The notes: generated from the sequence alone by a model not told the origin. DNA of 64,000 nucleotides from Nocardia asteroides (GCA_019930625.1 CP082844.1:6944001-7008000); one strand, 5' to 3'. Counted from the first letter of the stretch, positions 17,822 through 26,286 are shown. Numbers and translations: made by a program.

Positions 17822-17880
17822 CAGATCTTCTCTCCGCATTGCTTGCCCACCGGGACGTGGGCGAAGGGCTTGGTGCGGCT

Positions 17881-17912
17881 ACGCTAATCCTTCACATGGA
17901 TGTGAGAGTCAA
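17881..17912 (-). promoter_or_regulatory. MerR-type promoter/operator for the imine-reductase-like gene
   Basis: On the minus strand TTGACT (17912-17907) and TAGCGT (17886-17881) are separated by 20 bp, the long spacer typical of MerR-activated promoters. The spacer holds the perfect dyad CACAT-GG-ATGTG (17893-17904). It lies about 60 nt upstream of the oxidoreductase start and about 15 nt upstream of the divergent merR start. Confidence 0.65.
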
Positions 17913-17926
17913 GTCGGAGAACCGTG

Positions 17927-18280
17927 ATGCGCATCGGTGAACTGTCGGAACGAACGAGCGTCAGCCAACGGCTGCTGCGCTACTACGAGGAACAGGGCCT
18001 CTTGGCCCCTCTCCGTGAGCCGAGCGGTTACCGAAGCTATCGCGACAGCGATATCGAGCGGGTCCATCGCATCCGCACTCTGCTGGCCGCGGGCCTCAGC
18101 ACTGCCACCATCGCTCATGTCCTGCCCTGCATCCTCGACACCGGCGACGGGCTGGCCGCGGCCTGTCCGGACCTGCTCGCCGATCTGCACCGGGAACGCG
18201 ACAGGATCTCCGCCGCCATCGGTGAGCTCACCAGCGCACAGCACGCTTTGGACTCCATCATCCACGCCACGAAGCGATGA
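17927..18280 (+). CDS. MerR family transcriptional regulator
   Basis: A 117-residue regulator with the MerR winged HTH at residues 1-70 (M-R-I-G-E-L-S-E-R-T, L-L-R-Y-Y-E-E-Q-G-L-L, S-G-Y-R-S-Y) and a short C-terminal coiled coil for dimerisation. There is no extended effector domain; a single Cys pair, in L-P-C-I-L and A-A-C-P, lies near the linker. It resembles small MerR proteins that control a divergent oxidoreductase gene, and the intergenic dyad with a 20-bp spacer supports this. The ATG at 17927 has CGGAGA 7 nt upstream. Confidence 0.9.
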   Translation: MRIGELSERTSVSQRLLRYYEEQGLLAPLREPSGYRSYRDSDIERVHRIRTLLAAGLSTATIAHVLPCILDTGDGLAAACPDLLADLHRERDRISAAIGELTSAQHALDSIIHATKR

Positions 18281-18381
18281 ATCGCCGGTACCGCCGCGCC
18301 GCTCGGAGTCCGAAGGCGGGAAAGCCGCGGCAGGCAGATGCGCGGCGATGATTTTCTTCAGCTCGACCCGTCTGAAGTTGT

Positions 18382-19134
18382 ATGAGTTTGATTGGTAAGA
18401 ACGCGGTGGTGTACGGAGCGGCAGGCAGTATGGGCGGGGCAGTGGCGCGGGCGTACGCCGGCGCAGGGGCACAGGTCTATCTGGTCGGGCGCACTCGGGC
18501 GACGCTGGAAATCGTGGCCGAGGAGATCACGGCATCCGGTGGTCGCGCGAAGGTCGCAGAGGTCGACGTGTTCGATCGAACGGCTGTAGAGGCTCACGCA
18601 GACGAGATGATCGAAGAAGCCGGCTCGCTCGATATCTCCTTCAACGCGGTAGGTATGAAGGCAATCCAGGACGTGCCGCTGGTCGATATGGACCTCCAGG
18701 ACTTCATGATCCCGATCATCGAGGCCGCGCGTTCACACTTCATCACCACGACCGCGGCGGCACGCCGGATGACTGCGCGGGGTAGCGGGGTCATCGTCCT
18801 GCTATCCGCTACCGCAGCCGCTGAATATCGGTACCGCATGGGTGGATTCAACATCGCTTGCGCCGGCATCGAGGCCCTCAACCGCAGCCTCGCTGGCGAA
18901 GTCGGCCGGTACGGGGTGCGCGTCGTATGCATTCGCTCCAACTTCGCCCCGGAGACCGTCCCCGGCCTGTCCGAGAACGACCCCTCCCTGCAGACCTTGA
19001 TAGGCGATACCCGACTCGGGCGACTTCCCCGCCTCGCCGAGGTGGCCGACGCGGCGGTATTCGCCGCGTCCGACATGGCAGGCGCCATGACCGGCGCGGT
19101 CCTCAACCTTTCGTGTGGCGCCCTCGTCGACTGA
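18382..19134 (+). CDS. SDR family protein lacking the YxxxK catalytic pair
   Basis: A 250-residue short-chain dehydrogenase/reductase fold: cofactor motif G-A-A-G-S-M-G-G near residue 12, V-D-V-F-D adenine contact, F-N-A-V-G in place of N-A-G, and V-L-L-S as the catalytic Ser strand. At the position of Tyr-x-x-x-Lys the sequence reads F-N-I-A-C, so both the proton-donor Tyr and the Lys appear replaced. It may therefore be a binding protein or use other chemistry. It follows merR by 100 nt on the same strand with only a weak ribosome-binding site. Confidence 0.85.
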   Translation: MSLIGKNAVVYGAAGSMGGAVARAYAGAGAQVYLVGRTRATLEIVAEEITASGGRAKVAEVDVFDRTAVEAHADEMIEEAGSLDISFNAVGMKAIQDVPLVDMDLQDFMIPIIEAARSHFITTTAAARRMTARGSGVIVLLSATAAAEYRYRMGGFNIACAGIEALNRSLAGEVGRYGVRVVCIRSNFAPETVPGLSENDPSLQTLIGDTRLGRLPRLAEVADAAVFAASDMAGAMTGAVLNLSCGALVD

Positions 19135-19196
19135 CTTCGAGACCGGGAGGCCTTCGGGGACCTGGTGCCGGATACCGCCCTCGTCGGTGACGGAAA

Positions 19197-19985
19197 TCAA
19201 AGCAGTCGTGAAAGGAAGGCCTTCGTGCGCTGCTGGCGTGGATCGGCCAGCAGCTGCCGAGGCGGTCCCGCCTCCACGACCACGCCGCCGTCCATGAACG
19301 CCAGTTGATCGGCCACCTCGCGGGCGAATCCCATCTCATGGGTCACGACGACCATCGTCATGCCCGAGCGAGCGAGTTCGCGCATGACCGTGAGGACTTC
19401 GCCGACCAGTTCGGGATCCAGCGCGGAGGTCGGCTCGTCGAACAGCATGAGTTTGGGGTCCATGGCCAGCGCGCGGGCGATCGCCACGCGCTGCTGCTGA
19501 CCGCCCGACAGTTGCGCCGGGTAGGCGTTCGCTTTGTCCGCCAGGCCGACCCGGTCCAGCAATTCCCGCGCCCTGGTCACCGCGTCGGCCTTGCGGACCT
19601 TCTTGACCTGGGTCGGCGCCTCGATGATGTTCTCCAGCGCGGTCCGATGCGGGAACAGGTTGAAGTGCTGGAACACCATGCCGATCTCGCGGCGCTGCTT
19701 GGCCGCGTCGCGCGGGTGCATCTCGTGCAGCTTGCCGTTCTTCTCCCGGTAGCCGACGATCTCGCCGTCGACGTAGAGCCGGCCCGCGTTCACCTGTTCC
19801 AAGTGGTTGATGCAGCGCAGGAAGGTGGACTTTCCCGAGCCGGACGGCCCGATGAGGCACAGCACCTCACCGCGGCCCACCTCGAGCGAAACGCCCTTGA
19901 GCACCTGCAGCGCCCCGAAGTTCTTGCAGACCCGGTCCGCCACGATCATCGGAGGGGAGGTGGTCTTCTCGACGTCCACGCTCAT
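19197..19985 (-). CDS. Polar amino-acid ABC transporter ATP-binding protein
   Basis: A 262-residue ATPase of the PAAT (GlnQ/GltL-like) group: Walker [11 protein letters not shown]-loop [12 protein letters not shown], signature L-S-G-G-Q-Q-Q-R, Walker [14 protein letters not shown] and H-loop V-V-T-H-E-M-G-F. It energises uptake through the permease and lipoprotein encoded just upstream. Its start overlaps the permease stop by 4 nt, so the three genes form an operon ordered binding protein, permease, ATPase. Confidence 0.93.
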   Translation of the reverse strand: MSVDVEKTTSPPMIVADRVCKNFGALQVLKGVSLEVGRGEVLCLIGPSGSGKSTFLRCINHLEQVNAGRLYVDGEIVGYREKNGKLHEMHPRDAAKQRREIGMVFQHFNLFPHRTALENIIEAPTQVKKVRKADAVTRARELLDRVGLADKANAYPAQLSGGQQQRVAIARALAMDPKLMLFDEPTSALDPELVGEVLTVMRELARSGMTMVVVTHEMGFAREVADQLAFMDGGVVVEAGPPRQLLADPRQQRTKAFLSRLL

Positions 19986-20941
19986 TTCGCCTTCTCCACC
20001 TGCTGGGCGTCGGCGAGTTCCTGCAGCTGCTTGGCGGTCAGCCTGCGGGAGACGCCGCGCGAGTAATAGCGCTCCAAGTAGTACTGCCCGACCATGAGCA
20101 CGCTCGTGATCGCCAAGTACCAGGTGGCAGCGACCAACAGCAGCGGAATCGGCTGGAAGTTCACGCCGTAGATATCGCGTGCCCGGCCGAAGAGGTCGGT
20201 GCTCAGCGGGATGCCGGTGACCAGCGAGGTGGTCTTCAGCATGCCGATGAGCTCATTGCCGGTCGGCGGGATGATCACGCGCATAGCTTGCGGCAGCACC
20301 GTGCGGCGCATGGTCTGATTCCAGGACATGCCGAGCGCGAACGACGCCTCCCGCTGCCCCTCGCCGACGGAGTTGATCCCGGCCCGGACGATCTCGGCCA
20401 TGTAGGCGGCTTCGTTGAGGCCGAGGCCGAGCACCGCGAAGGTGAACGCGGCCTGCAGTTGCTGCACGTCGAGTTGGAAGAACTGCGGCCCGAACGGAAC
20501 GCCCAACTGGATCTGGCTGTAGAGCGAGGGGACCAACCCCCAGAACACCAGCTGCACGAACACCGGGGTGCCGCGGAAGATCCAGAGGTACACCCACGCC
20601 GTGGCGCGCAATACCGGGTTCGGTGACAGCCGCATCACGGCCAGCATCGTCCCGAGCGCGACCGCGATCGCCATCGCGCACACCGTCAGTTCCAGCGTCA
20701 CGATGGCGCCCGCGGTGATCCGGCTGTCGAACAGATACTTCCAGTAGGTGTCCCAGCGATAGGCCGGGTTCGTCGCGGCGCCGTAGACGAACAGCGCCAC
20801 CAGGACGAGGATGACCGCCGCCGCTATCCAGCGCCCCGGCCTGCGCAGCGGAACCGCTTTGATCGGCTCCGGCTCCCGCGTCGAATCCACTCCGCCGGGC
20901 CCGGGATCACCGGGCGCAGGCCGAGTGTCGTTGTCCGCCAT
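19982..20941 (-). CDS. Polar amino-acid ABC transporter permease (HisM/GlnP type)
   Basis: A 319-residue inner-membrane permease with a Pro/Gly-rich cytoplasmic N-terminus, a first helix near residues 35-55 and the BPD_transp_1 core: [20 protein letters not shown] and an EAA loop reading [15 protein letters not shown]. It would form a homodimeric channel with the ATPase downstream. The long N-terminal extension before helix 1 is common in actinobacterial members. It is translationally coupled to the ATPase gene. Confidence 0.92.
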   Translation of the reverse strand: MADNDTRPAPGDPGPGGVDSTREPEPIKAVPLRRPGRWIAAAVILVLVALFVYGAATNPAYRWDTYWKYLFDSRITAGAIVTLELTVCAMAIAVALGTMLAVMRLSPNPVLRATAWVYLWIFRGTPVFVQLVFWGLVPSLYSQIQLGVPFGPQFFQLDVQQLQAAFTFAVLGLGLNEAAYMAEIVRAGINSVGEGQREASFALGMSWNQTMRRTVLPQAMRVIIPPTGNELIGMLKTTSLVTGIPLSTDLFGRARDIYGVNFQPIPLLLVAATWYLAITSVLMVGQYYLERYYSRGVSRRLTAKQLQELADAQQVEKAK

Positions 20942-20944
20942 CGA

Positions 20945-21853
20945 TCAGCTCACGGCGCCGTTGATGACGGACGTGGTGATGGCGCCTTCCTGGACACCCC
21001 AGTTCTTCGTGATCTCGAGGTACTTGCCGTTGTCGATCAGGTGCTGGACGGCCTTTTGCAGCACGGCGGCCAGCGGCGCGCCCTTGGGCACCGCCCAGCC
21101 GTAGGGTGCGGAGTCGAACACCGGCCCCGCGGTCTCGATCTTGCCGCCGCTCTGCTTGATCGCGTACGCGGTCACCGGGGAGTCGGCCGACATGGCGTCG
21201 ACCTGGCCGAGAACCAGCGCGTTGGTCGCGGCGCTCTGCTCGTCGAACGGCTTGATATCAATCGCGGGCTTGCCCTCCGCGACGCACTTGGCGCTCTTGG
21301 CGGGCACCTCTTCGGTGTGCTCCACGGTCGTGGCCTGGACGGCGACCTTCTTGCCGCAGGCGTTCTCCGGGTCGACCGGCTTGCCCTTCTGCTGGGCCCA
21401 CTGGACACCCGCGTTGAAGTAGGTGGTGAAGTCGACCTGCTGCTCGCGTTCCTTGGAGTCGGTGATCGACGACATGCCCACGTCGTAGGTACCGGCCTGG
21501 ATCGCGGGAATGATCTTCTCGAAGGCCGACTCGACGTATTCGGCCTTCACGCCGAGCACGGAGGCGACCGCGTCCATCAGGTCCACGTCGAAGCCGACGA
21601 TCCGGCCGCTGGCGTCCCTGTACTCGTTCGGCTGATAGGGGACGTTCACGCCGACCACGAGTTTGCCGGACTGCTTGATCTTGTCGGGCAGCTGCGCGGC
21701 GATCTCTTCGACCTTGTCCACCTGCACCTTGGCCACCGAGGGTCCGGTTTCCTCGGTGTTGGTGGTACATCCGGTCAACACGAGCGCGCCCGCGGCGAGC
21801 GCGCCCGTGGCGGCTCGCAGGACGCGCCTGCCGAGAAACGATCGATCAGACAC
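20945..21853 (-). CDS. Amino-acid ABC transporter substrate-binding lipoprotein
   Basis: A 302-residue family-3 solute-binding protein. The GTG at 21853 is preferred because GGAGG lies 6 nt upstream and yields a compact lipoprotein signal with L-T-G-C (Cys29). Core motifs include G-F-D-V-D-L-M-D-A-V-A and Y-D-V-G-M-S-S-I-T-D. It is probably anchored to the outer face of the plasma membrane and delivers a polar amino acid to the downstream permease; the exact substrate is not readable. It is first gene of the three-gene operon, with about 235 nt of promoter region upstream. Confidence 0.92.
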   Translation of the reverse strand: MSDRSFLGRRVLRAATGALAAGALVLTGCTTNTEETGPSVAKVQVDKVEEIAAQLPDKIKQSGKLVVGVNVPYQPNEYRDASGRIVGFDVDLMDAVASVLGVKAEYVESAFEKIIPAIQAGTYDVGMSSITDSKEREQQVDFTTYFNAGVQWAQQKGKPVDPENACGKKVAVQATTVEHTEEVPAKSAKCVAEGKPAIDIKPFDEQSAATNALVLGQVDAMSADSPVTAYAIKQSGGKIETAGPVFDSAPYGWAVPKGAPLAAVLQKAVQHLIDNGKYLEITKNWGVQEGAITTSVINGAVS

Positions 21854-22089
21854 AGCAGTCCTCCACATTTTTGCTCCACGCAACCCGGGCGTCACCACCC
21901 GTTTGGCAATCTAAGCGACCGGGACGCTCCGCGCTGGACAGTAATGCAACAGCAACACGAAACCGTCGCCGGTCCCGTGCCGCCGCACCGGCCCGACACC
22001 CTACCCCGTCGCCAGCTGACCTGCGGGTTCGGGTTGTCGGGCGCGCCACCGGTGTGGATCCGCGTTCGGTCCCGGCACACCCGCTCGGG

Positions 22090-23184
22090 CTACCAGCGAT
22101 GCACCCTGGCGCACACCTGTTCGGTGAACTCGCTGGTCGATGCCAGTCCCCCCAGGTCGGCGGTGGCGATGCCCGCCTCGAAGGTCGCGGCGACCGCCCG
22201 CTCGATCCGCTCACCCGCCCGCGCCAGGGTCACCTCCGCGTCCCGGGTCGCCAACCAGCGCAACAGCATCGCCGACGACAGCTGCAACGCTGCCGGGTTC
22301 GCGCGGTTGTGCCCGGCCAGCGACGGCGCGGCCCCGTGCACCGCCTGGGCCATCGCCGTGGTGGCCGAGCAGTTGAGCGACGCGGCCAGGCCGAGCGACC
22401 CGCTCAGTTCCCCGGCCAGGTCGGACAGGATGTCACCGAACAGATTCTCGGTGACCAGGACGTCGTAGTCGGCGGCGGCGCGGACGAGATGCGCCGCCGC
22501 CGCGTCGACATGTTCGTCGTCCACCTCGACGCCCGGGTACGCGAGTCCGACCTCCCGGCAGACGTCGCGGAACAGTCCCATCGTCAACGGCAGGACATTG
22601 GCCTTGTGCACGATCGTCACCCGCTTGCGTCGTGTCGTGGCCAGCCGGAACGCCTGATGCGCGATCCGCTCACAGGCGGCACGGGTCACCAGCCCGACCG
22701 ACATCGCGATATCGGGCGTGGGCCCGAACTCGCCCACTCCGGCGAACATGTTCCGGTCGGCGTAGAAACCTTCGCTGTTCTCCCGGACGATCACCAGGTC
22801 GATGCCCGGCGCCGCCGCGTGCACACCGGCGAACGCCCGCGCGGGACGGATGTTGGCGTAGAGGTCGAAACGCTTGCGGATCACGCCGCCCGGCGCGATG
22901 CGGTGTTCGGCGGGATACGACGCGTTGTCGTGCGGGCCGAGAATCCACGCGTCCACCCCGGCGAGCTGCTCGAGTGTCTGCTCCGGCAGCGGGGCGCCGA
23001 ATTCGGCGATGGCAGCGTGGCCCATGGCCAGCGGCACCCAGTCGACCGGCGCGGCGCCCACCGCCGACAACGCCTCGTCGACCACCTGCCTGGCGGCTCG
23101 CACCACCTCGGGGCCGATGCCGTCGCCGTCGATCAGGCCGAGCCGCAGTGCCCGCCCCTCCCGGGGTTGATTCACGTCGTTCAC
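22090..23184 (-). CDS. Isocitrate/isopropylmalate-family dehydrogenase
   Basis: A 364-residue beta-decarboxylating dehydrogenase: G-D-G-I-G-P-E near the N-terminus, F-D-L-Y-A-N-I-R-P, V-R-E-N-S-E-G-F-Y, the catalytic Lys in V-H-K-A-N-V, and T-E-N-L-F-G-D-I-L-S-D for Mg2+ and cofactor. The set suits isopropylmalate, homoisocitrate or tartrate/malate substrates. No leucine operon gene is adjacent, so it may be a paralogue with its own substrate. The start is a GTG with GGGAGG 8 nt upstream; open codons further upstream are antisense to the RNA-ligase-like gene. Confidence 0.88.
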   Translation of the reverse strand: MNDVNQPREGRALRLGLIDGDGIGPEVVRAARQVVDEALSAVGAAPVDWVPLAMGHAAIAEFGAPLPEQTLEQLAGVDAWILGPHDNASYPAEHRIAPGGVIRKRFDLYANIRPARAFAGVHAAAPGIDLVIVRENSEGFYADRNMFAGVGEFGPTPDIAMSVGLVTRAACERIAHQAFRLATTRRKRVTIVHKANVLPLTMGLFRDVCREVGLAYPGVEVDDEHVDAAAAHLVRAAADYDVLVTENLFGDILSDLAGELSGSLGLAASLNCSATTAMAQAVHGAAPSLAGHNRANPAALQLSSAMLLRWLATRDAEVTLARAGERIERAVAATFEAGIATADLGGLASTSEFTEQVCARVHRW

Positions 23185-23263
23185 CGGGACATCCTCCCGC
23201 CGACATGCCCCGGGTGCCGGAACCGGCCCGCGGCAACGCCGGATGCGGTTACCTTCGGGGACC

Positions 23264-23794
23264 ATGGTGCAGTCGGTCGAACTACTCCTCGACGAGGCCG
23301 CCGACACCGAGATCCGCCGCCAGTGGCAGATGCTCGCGGAGGCCGGTGTGGCGAGCCTGGCCGCGCGCACCGACGAGTCCAACCGTCCGCACATCACCGC
23401 CGCGGTGGCCAGGCAGATCTGGCCGCGCATCGAGCAGGCCCTGGACGAGCTGGCCTTCGCGCCGATCCCCGTGCGGCTCGGCGGACTGGTGGTCTTCGGT
23501 GCGCGCCGTCCGATCCTGGTGCGACTGGTGGTGCCGTCCGAGGCGCTGCTCGCGTTGCACCGGCGGATCTTCCACACGATCTCCCCGTGTCCCGGCGTTC
23601 CGGCCAATGTGCACCCGGACGCGTGGACGCCGCACATCACCCTGGCCAGGCGGGTGCCCCCGCACCTGCTCGGCGAGGCGATCCACGCCGTGGCCGGTGA
23701 CCGGGATTTTCCGGCGACGGTGCTGGGTATCCGTCGGTGGGACGGGGATCAGCGGCGCGAATGGCCGGTCGGCCGGATCCGCCGTGGAAGATAA
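23264..23794 (+). CDS. 2'-5' RNA ligase family protein (2H phosphoesterase superfamily)
   Basis: A 176-residue protein with the two H-x-T motifs that define the 2H superfamily: R-P-H-I-T-A-A-V at about residue 43 and T-P-H-I-T-L-A-R at about 130. These catalyse cyclic phosphodiester or RNA 2'-5' linkage chemistry in the cytoplasm. Both motifs are intact, so activity is likely. It may start at the ATG at 23264 or the GTG directly after it. It is divergent from the dehydrogenase gene and 47 nt ahead of thioredoxin. Confidence 0.85.
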   Translation: MVQSVELLLDEAADTEIRRQWQMLAEAGVASLAARTDESNRPHITAAVARQIWPRIEQALDELAFAPIPVRLGGLVVFGARRPILVRLVVPSEALLALHRRIFHTISPCPGVPANVHPDAWTPHITLARRVPPHLLGEAIHAVAGDRDFPATVLGIRRWDGDQRREWPVGRIRRGR

Positions 23795-23841
23795 CCGAGG
23801 AAGCCCGCGTTGTAGCAGGCATACCGAGACGAGAGGATGTC

Positions 23842-24228
23842 ATGGCCACCCAGACGCTGACCCAGCACAATTTCGATGAGGTAGTCACCGGAAACGACGT
23901 GGTACTCGTCGATTTCTGGGCCGATTGGTGCGGTCCGTGCAAGAGTTTCGCACCGACTTTCGAGGCCTCCTCCGACAAGCACCCCGACGTGGTGCACGGA
24001 AAGGTCGACACCGAATCCGAGCAGGGCCTGGCGGCGGCTGCCAACATCCGCTCGATCCCGACCATCATGGCCTTCCGGGAGGGCGTGCTGGTGTTCGCGC
24101 AGCCCGGCGCATTGCCGCCCGCCGCGCTCGAGGATCTGGTGACCCAGGTCAAGGCGCTGGATATGGACGAGGTGCGCAAGCAGCTCGCCGAGCAGCAGGC
24201 GGCTGCCGAGAACCAAGCCGGACAGTGA
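23842..24228 (+). CDS. Thioredoxin
   Basis: A 128-residue thioredoxin with the active site W-C-G-P-C (Cys30, Cys33), V-D-F-W-A-D ahead of it and the cis-Pro in R-S-I-P-T-I-M. The C-terminal 20 residues are a Glu/Gln/Ala-rich helical extension beyond the usual ~108-residue domain. It reduces cytoplasmic disulfides with electrons from thioredoxin reductase, not encoded here. The ATG has GAGAGG 6 nt upstream. A GC-rich hairpin at 24272-24318 ends the unit. The similar M. tuberculosis TrxB/TrxC family is the obvious comparison. Confidence 0.95.
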   Translation: MATQTLTQHNFDEVVTGNDVVLVDFWADWCGPCKSFAPTFEASSDKHPDVVHGKVDTESEQGLAAAANIRSIPTIMAFREGVLVFAQPGALPPAALEDLVTQVKALDMDEVRKQLAEQQAAAENQAGQ

Positions 24229-24271
24229 TCGGCGCGGCGCGGTGAAACACTGCGCCGCAACGATATTCACT

Positions 24272-24318
24272 CGGGCCCGGGGACGGACGCGCGGGAGCGA
24301 AGTCCGCGTCCGGGCCCG
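24272..24318 (+). terminator. GC-rich hairpin behind thioredoxin
   Basis: CGGGCCCGG-gg-ACG pairs with CGTCCGGGCCCG (24307-24318), 12 bp with a 2-nt bulge and a 22-nt loop. It lies 43 nt beyond the thioredoxin stop and before the converging LeuA-domain gene. There is no T-run. Confidence 0.55.
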
Positions 24319-24385
24319 CTCGGCGTCTGGACCCCCACAGTGACGGGGGGGCGGCAGGCTGCCTCCCCGCGGTCCGTGCGTGATC

Positions 24386-24823
24386 TCAGGACACGCCGAG
24401 CAAGTTGACGCCCGCGATCATGGCGCGAACCGTCGATTCCGCGCCGTCATCGGCGATCGCCGCGCCCCAGCCGCGCCTGCCGTTGCATTCGCACCGCACG
24501 AAGGTGGCGGTGCCGTCGGCGGTGCGCCGCTGGTGGAATTGCAGAATCTCCACGGGGTAGCCCTCCTCGTAGAGAGCCGAGGTCATCGCGGCGACCGGGC
24601 TGCCGGTGGCCACGACGGTCCGCAGATGGTCGGCGAACTCCAGCGTGGCGGTGAACTCCGCGGTGCGCGCGCCCGCGGGAGACCACTCACCGAGGCGGAT
24701 CGGACCGCCGTCCGCGCAGTAGCGGCTGTGGAACTCCGCCGAAGTCAGCCCGGCGGCTTCGGCGCGTAAGCCCTTGGGAGCGGCGGCGTGGAACATGTCT
24801 GTATCAAGAGTAAGGATGGTCAT
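24386..24823 (-). CDS. Stand-alone LeuA regulatory (allosteric) domain protein
   Basis: A 145-residue protein whose second half matches the C-terminal allosteric domain of alpha-isopropylmalate synthase: P-V-E-I-L-Q-F-H-Q-R, A-T-F-V-R-C-E-C-N-G-R-R-G-W-G-A and T-V-R-A-M-I-A-G-V-N-L-L. In LeuA this domain binds leucine and mediates feedback inhibition. Here the catalytic TIM barrel is missing, so it could be a leucine sensor or a partner of a separate LeuA. The gene is preceded by a short Val/Leu leader ORF and hairpin (24920-24973), the arrangement of a branched-chain amino-acid attenuator. The family call is by recognised pattern and moderately sure. Confidence 0.7.
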   Translation of the reverse strand: MTILTLDTDMFHAAAPKGLRAEAAGLTSAEFHSRYCADGGPIRLGEWSPAGARTAEFTATLEFADHLRTVVATGSPVAAMTSALYEEGYPVEILQFHQRRTADGTATFVRCECNGRRGWGAAIADDGAESTVRAMIAGVNLLGVS

Positions 24824-24887
24824 TGAAAGTAGGTCTTCCCGGAGAATGTCGTGGTTCAGTTGACAGAGGGGACCAGCACTAACAAGT

Positions 24888-24941
24888 GGAAAAGCCCGCA
24901 GCGAGGGGGCCGGCCCGAATCAGACCCCGCTACGGCGGGGT
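24888..24941 (-). promoter_or_regulatory. Attenuator RNA region upstream of the LeuA-domain gene
   Basis: A 7-bp hairpin ACCCCGC-N4-GCGGGGT (24924-24941) begins at the last Val codon and overlaps the end of the leader ORF. Its 3' arm, AGCGGGG, could alternatively pair with the CCCC..CGCT tract around 24900. A GC stretch ending in GCGGGCTTTTCC (T-run at 24890-24893) follows and could act as terminator. Stalling at the V-L-V-V codons would block the first hairpin, the classical attenuation geometry. Confidence 0.5.
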
Positions 24942-24973
24942 ACTACGAGGACTCGGGGGCGCGGCGCCACCAT
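24920..24973 (-). CDS. Leader peptide of a branched-chain amino-acid attenuator
   Basis: The short ORF encodes MVAPRPRVLVVPRRSGV with four consecutive Val/Leu codons (GTC CTC GTA GTA, 24952-24941) directly in front of a hairpin. It starts with ATG (or the GTG that follows) and ends 96 nt upstream of the LeuA-domain gene. No strong Shine-Dalgarno is seen, so translation may be leaderless. The frame is open further upstream to 25168 and could be read as an 82-residue ORF, but only the distal part has the leader-like logic. Confidence 0.6.
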   Translation of the reverse strand: MVAPRPRVLVVPRRSGV

Positions 24974-25249
24974 CGCGGTGAGCGGAAGTAGCTCGGCGCG
25001 AACCTCGGGCTCGAAGGCGGTAGCCTGCGTCACCACGGAGGGCCCGATGAGCGACGCCGAAAGCAGAGCGCTGTCGCGGTCTGCGACGGTGAGCGCTGCG
25101 CTGCGGCGGTCGGCGGGATTCGGCACGGCATCGAGAATAGGGACATCGCGACGCAATAGCAACCACATTCGATGCCCGATTTGTCTACTGACGAGTACCG
25201 TTCGTGCAGTTCAGGCCGCTGCGGGCGGAACGAGGGTAGCGTCGGTGAC

Positions 25250-25579
25250 ATGGGTCTCCTCGTCGCGATGACCATTCCGGGTCTGGCCGTCCTGCTCATC
25301 CTGTTCGCCTTCGCCGAAGTCGCCTGGAACAAGCTCACCGGTAGCCGCGCGCTGCCCTGGACCCGCAAGCGGTCCGGCCGCCCGGTGGCGGCCGCGGGCT
25401 TCGAAGAAGTCACGGCGGTTTTCCAAGGCGGCAAACACCACGAGTTCGAGCAGCGGCTGACGACACTGATGCACCGCGAGGACAAGTCCGACGGCGCGCC
25501 GCCCCGCGACGAGGTAGATCTCGCCCACGGTTCGGCCCGCCTGGTCGGGCAGCGGCCTTCGGGAAGCCGGACTTCGTGA
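25250..25579 (+). CDS. DUF6191-like small membrane-anchored protein
   Basis: A 109-residue protein with one N-terminal transmembrane helix (about 3-24, P-G-L-A-V-L-L-I-L-F-A-F-A), an A-L-P-W-T-R-K-R linker and a soluble part with A-A-G-F-E-E-V-T-A-V-F-Q-G-G-K and G-A-P-P-R-D-E-V-D-L. This pattern matches actinobacterial proteins annotated DUF6191; the function is unknown. The ATG at 25250 places the helix at the N-terminus. It is divergent from the attenuator leader and converges with the carbonic anhydrase gene. Confidence 0.65.
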   Translation: MGLLVAMTIPGLAVLLILFAFAEVAWNKLTGSRALPWTRKRSGRPVAAAGFEEVTAVFQGGKHHEFEQRLTTLMHREDKSDGAPPRDEVDLAHGSARLVGQRPSGSRTS

Positions 25580-25646
25580 ACATGGTCGGTCGTAGGGAGA
25601 TCCGGGCGCCGTCTTCCGGATCGCACTGTGCGGGCGGATTCGCCCC

Positions 25647-26141
25647 CTAGCGGGGAAGAACCTCGTTCAGCTTGCCGGTGGCGACATCGAAGACGAACCC
25701 GCGGATCGAATCCTTGTGCGGCACGAACGGGCTGGCGACGATGCGCGCGATCGATTGACGCACATCGGTTTCCAGGTCCGAGAACGCCTCCGCCGCCCAC
25801 TCGGGCTTGATCCCGGTCTCCTCCTGGATGCTCGCCTTGAAGTCGTCGTCGGTGAAGGTGAGCATGCCGCAATCGGTGTGGTGGATCAGAATGATCTCCC
25901 TCGTGCCGAGCAGCCGCTGGCTGATGGCCAGCGAGCGGATCTCGTCGGGAGTGACGACGCCGCCCGCATTGCGGATGACGTGCGCCTCGCCTTCGGCGAG
26001 GCCGAGCGCGCCGTAGACGTTGAGCCGCGCGTCCATGCAGGCGACCACGGCCACGCCCTTGGCGGGCGGCAGCGGCAGCGGGCCTCGGAAGGTGCTCGAA
26101 TAGGCGGCGTTGTTCTCCAGGTACTCGTCGGTGACAGTCAT
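25647..26141 (-). CDS. Beta-class carbonic anhydrase
   Basis: A 164-residue beta-carbonic anhydrase interconverting CO2 and bicarbonate. Zinc ligands are Cys35 (A-C-M-D-A-R, with the Asp37/Arg39 dyad), His88 and Cys91 (H-H-T-D-C-G-M), and V-I-R-N-A-G-G lines the active site. The length and motifs match the small mycobacterial group that includes Rv1284. The ATG at 26141 follows a GGGGATGG-type site; the longer open frame upstream has no matching sequence. It is a single-gene unit downstream of the polA terminator. Confidence 0.93.
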   Translation of the reverse strand: MTVTDEYLENNAAYSSTFRGPLPLPPAKGVAVVACMDARLNVYGALGLAEGEAHVIRNAGGVVTPDEIRSLAISQRLLGTREIILIHHTDCGMLTFTDDDFKASIQEETGIKPEWAAEAFSDLETDVRQSIARIVASPFVPHKDSIRGFVFDVATGKLNEVLPR

Positions 26142-26286
26142 GGGCCATCCCCTGCGCTCGGTATGCGTGAATCCCTCTGTGTGATCAGCCCAACGGTAGG
26201 TGGCCGCGCAGTATGGGACAGCGGTCCCGTTCACCGTGATTCATTCACTTGCACGCGGCGGCCCGATGATAGCTCGCCGATTGCCC

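Noticed and set aside
24920-25168. An 82-codon minus-strand ORF read as a protein gene
   Set aside because: Only the last 17 codons have the Val/Leu leader plus hairpin logic; the upstream part has no homology or ribosome-binding site. I kept the short leader instead.
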